Assembly: GCA_030544215.1 (NCBI GenBank)
Contig: JARZZO010000013.1
Coordinates: 1,665,001-1,729,000 of the forward strand
Direction: 5' to 3'
Origin: Zantedeschia hybrid cultivar
Lineage: Eukaryota; Streptophyta; Magnoliopsida; Alismatales; Araceae
DNA: 64,000 bases
This document shows positions 59,901-64,000 of this stretch, piece after piece. The position numbers were made by a program, and so were the translations under genes. Below the pieces are notes generated by a model. That model made no database searches. It had not been told where the DNA came from and saw only the letters and a program-made list of their open reading frames with translations. The stretch's first letter is position 1. Every line of letters starts with the position of its first letter.

Positions 59901-60787
59901 AACAAAGGGTTGCAAATGAGAAGATTTTCCTTGTGGAAATGCCAAAAAGTAGAAGCTGAGCTATGAAATCAATTAAAATAGATTAGAGAGTTATCCTAGA
60001 ACCTAGAGATACGTATAGATATATTTCTTGATCATTCGAACTGGTCTACAAACCATAACACAACATTGATATAGCTTTTATCTTTCATCACCCATAACAA
60101 AACATAATAGTCAATCCCGTCCTGGCCTGGCCCGGCCAGAAATGGCTGGGACGTCCCATCACAATGAGAAAATGGGCAAGACACTTTCTTGTCTGTTCCA
60201 GTGAGTGTCCGGGCCTGACCCCGTTTTTTATCCCGGCTTGGATTTATATTTTAGCAGAAGATTTACCAAGCTCCTTAAGGTCTTTGGGGGCTTCCTTTGA
60301 TAAATATACTTCTCTATAAACCTATTCTGAATGCTTTTAGTGCATTAATTTTGTGTTATTTCCATGTGGTATGTTTATTTTGATATTATTTGTTGTACAC
60401 ATCTTTTGAATTTGTTGGAATATGTATGGGAAAATTTTCAGGACGGGACACCAGAATCGTCTGGGACACTGGGATGTCCCATCCCAGTAGAAAAATGGGA
60501 TGGAGACTGGGACAAGATTGACACCTCAGTAACAAACTGTATTTTCTTATTGAAATCATCATATGCAGCATGAACATGTAAAAAGAATGAACATGATCTC
60601 ATTCATTGCCATGCAATAGTCTAACATCAGGCCGACTGTCCAAAAGCAGCTTTGCAAATATTTTCCTTTTTAGGGTGGAAAAAATCAATAATTTTTCAGG
60701 AGAAATCTAATATTTGTTAAAGCACTAGATAGATTAAGATGGCAGGACAGCATTCATGTAGCCGACTCCAATTAGTTGGGATAAGGC

Positions 60788-60818
<31 letters not shown>

Positions 60819-61384
60819 AGCAATAATCCACTGAGATTCTCATAGCACCAACATTTAGCTAAACCACCAAATGCAAATATTCACGAACCTTGATAGATGA
60901 CAGAGAGAACAACTCTTGGTCATTATAGCTATCTGCTGTGGCATCAATTTGCATCCCAGTAGCTTTCCGTGCTTTATCCTGGAGATTCAGTGCCAGAAAG
61001 AAGATTTTGATAAAAGGAAAATAGTTGCAGAACAAAACCCAAATTGAAGCATTTACTTTTTTATTACTTTTGCAAAAATTATCTCAACATATGCTTTTAG
61101 ATAGAAATTAAGAAAAAGAATGAAGTTTCTTTTTTGTCTGCACAGATGGTCTTATATATTGCATAAACCGCAAGAAAAAAAATGAAACAATCGAACCTTT
61201 GCACGGCGCCTTGCAAGGAGTTTCTTGGCTCTCTTCTTCTTACGTTCCAGAGCACTCGACAGCTCTTCCATTTCATGAAGCACTTTTTCATCCTCATCAC
61301 CCTCTATGTCATTTTCCTCGTCAATAACTTTGCCAGGACCTTTCTCTGCAGATAGGGCCTTTCTAATACGCATTCGCCATCTAT

Positions 61385-61419
<35 letters not shown>

Positions 61420-62193
61420 CGGGGGGAGGAGGTTCCCATTATCACCAGATACTGTGAGCAAACCAGGCATACTCACTACTTCATAAATTGAATTTGATTC
61501 ATTTTCTTTCACAAGAATGCACATGCTATTCTTATTAGAAAATGGTGGATGCCACATCAGTCAGCTCAGCAACGTATCCTAATGAATGCATTATTATATT
61601 TAAGCTAAAATTTCAAACAAAATTCGAAGCATATAAGCTTGATCTTTTACTCAGTTTCTAAAAGCCAAATTCCTATGAAGCATAATATGCAAACAAATAA
61701 AGAACGAATCTAAAAGGCATATATAGTTATCTATTCAAGAGAACATGGATTCAGAAACTTCAAAAACACAGGATCAGTGGCAAGCAAGAAGTGGAAAGAC
61801 ATGCTCAAATTTAGGCAAGCTTTATCATCAAAAGATCCTAAGGAAAGAGAAAACATTCGAGATAGAGGAAAACCTACTTCAAAAGATGTTTAAAGCTATG
61901 CTTGTCCAGGATATTCAAATCCTCGCATAGAAGTTTAACCTGAAACACATTTCAAAACATTTGTGACACATTCCGAACCGTTCACAAGGGAAAAGGTTCC
62001 ATAAAGCAAAACATATGCTCAAATATCGAAAATTACCTCATCTGTTGTTAGCTCATGTTCTTTGATAGGAGAACAAGCAGGATCAGTAAAAGATATTACA
62101 TTAACCGAGCCAAGAAATTCCAATGGTGTCTCTGACCAAATGAAATCTGAAGCTAATCCCACCTTCCTTAGAGTTGTATTTCCATCCTCATAC
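56958..62193 (-). CDS. SPB1/FTSJ3-like pre-rRNA 2'-O-ribose methyltransferase, 3' seven exons (partial)
   Basis: SPB1 is a nucleolar methyltransferase for large ribosomal subunit maturation. Traceable exons, 5' to 3': 62193-62037 (YEDGNTTLRKVGLASDFIWS), 61939-61878 (VKLLCEDLNILDKHSFKHLL), 61380-61197 (WRMRIRKAL ... LLARRRAK), 60978-60889 (DKARKATGMQID ... LFSLSSIK), 59783-59650 (GKKGLVVLDS), 59534-59405 (YDEQLEELLDQAYERYV) and 57992-56958 (final exon). All junctions are GT-AG and phases join without gaps. The final exon holds the Spb1 C-terminal domain: an acidic Ser-rich stretch, then AKKMLRKKLREQIVDDAYNK, LPTWFLDEE and a Lys/Gly-rich tail (KGKGAKGKGKG), probably nucleolar targeting or RNA binding. 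No disabling change is seen. The FtsJ catalytic exons are upstream, beyond the window. Confidence 0.93.
58691..58784. repeat. 47-bp tandem duplication in an SPB1 intron
   Basis: Two copies of a unit starting 'ccctcttccccctctac' lie at 58691-58737 and 58738-58784 and are essentially identical. Confidence 0.85.
58985..59240. mobile_element. MITE-like inverted repeat in an SPB1 intron
   Basis: A perfect 24-bp inverted repeat (59038-59061 against 59171-59194, core 'aataagcccccacaatc') is nested in weaker outer arms. The loop contains a smaller hairpin around 'ggccaccttttt'. No ORF is present. Confidence 0.65.
60115..60525. repeat. GC-rich inverted-repeat-like segment in an SPB1 intron
   Basis: 'cccgtcctggcctggccc' at the left and 'ttttcaggacggga' plus 'gggatgtcccatcccag' at the right, with 'gggacgtcccatc' internally, form imperfect inverted matches. 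It could be a small TIR element; the ends are not clear. Confidence 0.4.
60735..60823 (+). mobile_element. RTE-type LINE 3' end (very short copy)
   Basis: 'gtagccgactccaattagtt' followed by 'gggataaggctttgatgatg' and a (GAT)n tail is the characteristic 3' end of plant RTE LINEs. About 80 bp remain, a severely 5'-truncated insertion in an SPB1 intron. Confidence 0.75.
61386..61418 (+). repeat. (GA)n microsatellite next to an SPB1 exon
   Basis: About 16 GA units lie 6 bp from the acceptor of exon 61380-61197. In the transcript they form a (TC)n polypyrimidine tract directly before the splice site. Confidence 0.9.
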
Positions 62194-62789
62194 CTGTAAG
62201 GGGGGCCAAAGAAACAGATTAATTGACAGAAAACCCGTTCATGTTTGACAAAATGCTCCAATTCTGGTTTATGATGGGAGCAAACAATATATGAGTGACA
62301 ACTAAGGAAAAAAACTAAGAAATTTACACAGACCCATAAAACTAAAAAAATTGTCACTAAGTTACAACATTGAATAATTTCCAAACTATGGTTAGCTTGA
62401 TTAGCACTCTGTTTTGAAAATCAAAAATTTGCAACTCTCATATGAACTCAGAAAGACAAAATTCTGATGTTCTGGCAGTGCCAATCAAAAATTAACATCA
62501 TCAAGTTTATTTACTAACTGAACTATGTATGATAAACATATAAAAAAATAGTAATTCATTTTTCTACTTTTACTGCATTTGCTACCACACCGTGCAGAGT
62601 TCCATATTCTAACTTGAAACTGACCAGATAAGCTTTAAAAGTCCTAAGGCAGTTGTGAGGCATTTTGTGGAAGCCTCATAGGGCATAAGTATTGAAGCAC
62701 AGCAAGGCACAAGCCTCACAAACTTAGGAAAATAATCTTAAAACTATCAAAAAGGCTAAGATAATACTGATCATATATGTTCTAGGGAT

Positions 62790-64000
62790 TTTTGCATATA
62801 TACCCCTGAAAAATATCGTATCTATATCTATATCTCCGACTCCCATGTATTGGGAAAAAATAACTACATAAACCCCACAGTCGTTGCACCTATACCCCTC
62901 CCGTTATAGAACCGTTAACTCCCAGCTCCCTCCCACATCGCCGGCTCCACCCTCGCCCTTTCCTTCTGATCCCTCATGCCTCGTCCCCTCCCGCGTGCCG
63001 CTGCCGCCATGCCCCTTCTCTCTTCCTCCTCTGCATCCTCCTCACAGCGCCGCAGTGCCAGCAGCTTCTTCTCCTCGCGTCCGGCAAATCTGATGACCTC
63101 CTCTGCGGCGAGGATGCCGACTCCTCCTACGAGGATGGAGACAACACCTTCCAGATATGCGGGGACCGTTGTTCCCCCCGTGCGGAGGTATGCGAACATA
63201 GAAGTAGAAGAGGAGGAGGTGGTGGTGATGTAGGCGGGGGCAGAGGGGACTACTTACCAGAGATAGGCTACTGGGCCAGGTTCCTCACCCTCCCTGGCTT
63301 GCTTGACCCCGCCGACCGCTGGCTCGCCGTCACCTAGATCCTCAAGGTAGCACAATTGACCACTATTGTAGTTGCTTCTGCTACTATCACTATGTCTCAG
63401 AGGAAGATGATGGTGGCTTCCTTCACAGCCCTAGCAGCGGCTAGGGTGGAGGGGGTCGCGATGGAGGTGCGGTAAGGGATCGTCAAGAGGGAGGCACTGG
63501 GGGCCTATGACTGGGCTGAGTACGTGGATTGTGTCCATGGCGTGGCAGCACAGGCTTAAGGTCCATGGAGGAGGTCGAGGACGGGGTCAGGGTTGTCAGT
63601 GGTATGGAGGTAAGAGAGGACACCTTCCGATGAGAACCCACACTAGTTAAAGAGGTATGAGAATTTTGAAGAAGGGTCAGGGTCGCTATCGCCAAAGATG
63701 ACGGCGACAGTGACTGGGATTTGGGAGAGAGGTTTCGGAAGGAGGGCTTGGAGAAGGTGGCGGACATGTTAGGCACTGATTTCATATCAATGCTAGAGAG
63801 CATCGATGGCGACACACAGGTGTTGCCGTTATCTCCCCTTCGTCAGCTCTTAACCTTCCTTTGAAGCCTTCGTCGCCGTTATCAGCATATTTTGCAAATA
63901 TCCATTAGAAGTTAACGGTTCTGTAACTAGGGGGTATATCTGCAACGACTATAAGGTTTACAGGGGTATTTTTTACAATACATGGGAGTTGGGGGTACAT
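62790..64000. mobile_element. TIR element carrying GC-rich gene-like sequence (right end beyond window)
   Basis: The left terminus (about 62795-62935, with 'actcccatgtattg', 'agtcgttgca' and 'agaaccgttaact') is matched in reverse by 63885-64000 ('agttaacggttctgt', 'tgcaacgact', 'caatacatgggagt'). The interior of about 950 bp is GC-rich, unlike the neighbouring intron, and carries degraded coding-like sequence. This is the structure of a Pack-type transposon. It lies upstream of the first traceable SPB1 exon, presumably in an intron. Confidence 0.65.
63061..63360 (+). pseudogene. Possible captured cyclin D first-exon fragment
   Basis: One frame reads SDDLLCGEDADSSYEDGD, then after a low-complexity Gly stretch GDYLPEIGYWARFL ... 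LLDPADRWLAVT, a TAG where a Trp would fit, and ILKV at a potential AAG|GTAGCA donor. D-type cyclins have a DLLCGED start and a DYL-x-RF...LD-x-A-x-R...AV-x-WILK-V block. The resemblance is short and interrupted by at least one stop, so other origins are possible. Confidence 0.35.

Noticed and set aside
62884..63233. Short plus- and minus-strand ORFs as independent genes
   Set aside because: They are low-complexity Ser/Pro/Arg frames inside a TIR element; no start context or conserved domain.

Overview
This is nuclear DNA of a flowering plant: AT-rich intergenic sequence packed with nested LTR retrotransposons of plant-specific lineages, and a few spaced intron-containing or GC-rich single-exon genes. 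The GC-rich intronless subtilase beside AT-rich flanks hints at a monocot, but this is only an inference and the species cannot be named from the window.

Layout. (1) Positions 1-31165 are a nest at least three levels deep. A broken RTE-type LINE (about 30001-31165, minus) is abutted by an old Ty3/gypsy element of the Tat/Ogre type (element A, minus; pieces at 3017-3880 and 18249-30001). A was then invaded by a complete 14.4-kb Tat element (element B, 3881-18248, minus; two 1324-bp LTRs and a 5-bp AGCGT target duplication), by a Tat element in plus orientation of which only the 3' end lies in the window (element C, 1-3016), and by a 1583-bp solo LTR (25650-27232, target duplication GGAAG). (2) 31166-37500 is AT-rich intergenic DNA with a composite microsatellite, an 800-bp solo LTR flanked by GGAGG repeats, fold-back elements, a possible SINE and a TTAA-rich tract. 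(3) 37526-39097 is a three-exon phloem protein 2 (PP2) lectin gene. (4) 39100-44500 holds a decayed chromovirus LTR with primer site and gag start, and a TIR element. (5) 44647-46911 (minus) is an intact intronless subtilisin-like protease gene. (6) 47988-55400 is another nest: a SIRE-like Ty1-copia remnant (plus), a truncated Tat element (D, minus) and an LTR remnant. (7) 56958-62193 and beyond (minus) is the 3' part of an SPB1/FTSJ3-type pre-rRNA 2'-O-methyltransferase gene. Seven consecutive exons can be traced; the methyltransferase exons lie outside the window. A TIR element carrying GC-rich, perhaps cyclin D-derived sequence sits at the right edge.

The host genes (a phloem lectin, a secreted serine protease, a nucleolar ribosome-biogenesis factor) have no evident joint function. 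The most interesting content is in the Tat family. Two copies (C and D) carry the same small two-exon gene on the strand opposite to the element, just inside the 3' end. All copies carry U3 repeats of about 88 bp, each holding a short palindromic CGCGTC/GACGC module. The gag-pro part encodes a G-patch and a further conserved segment of unknown function. A conserved UAG stop precedes pol in both full-length copies.
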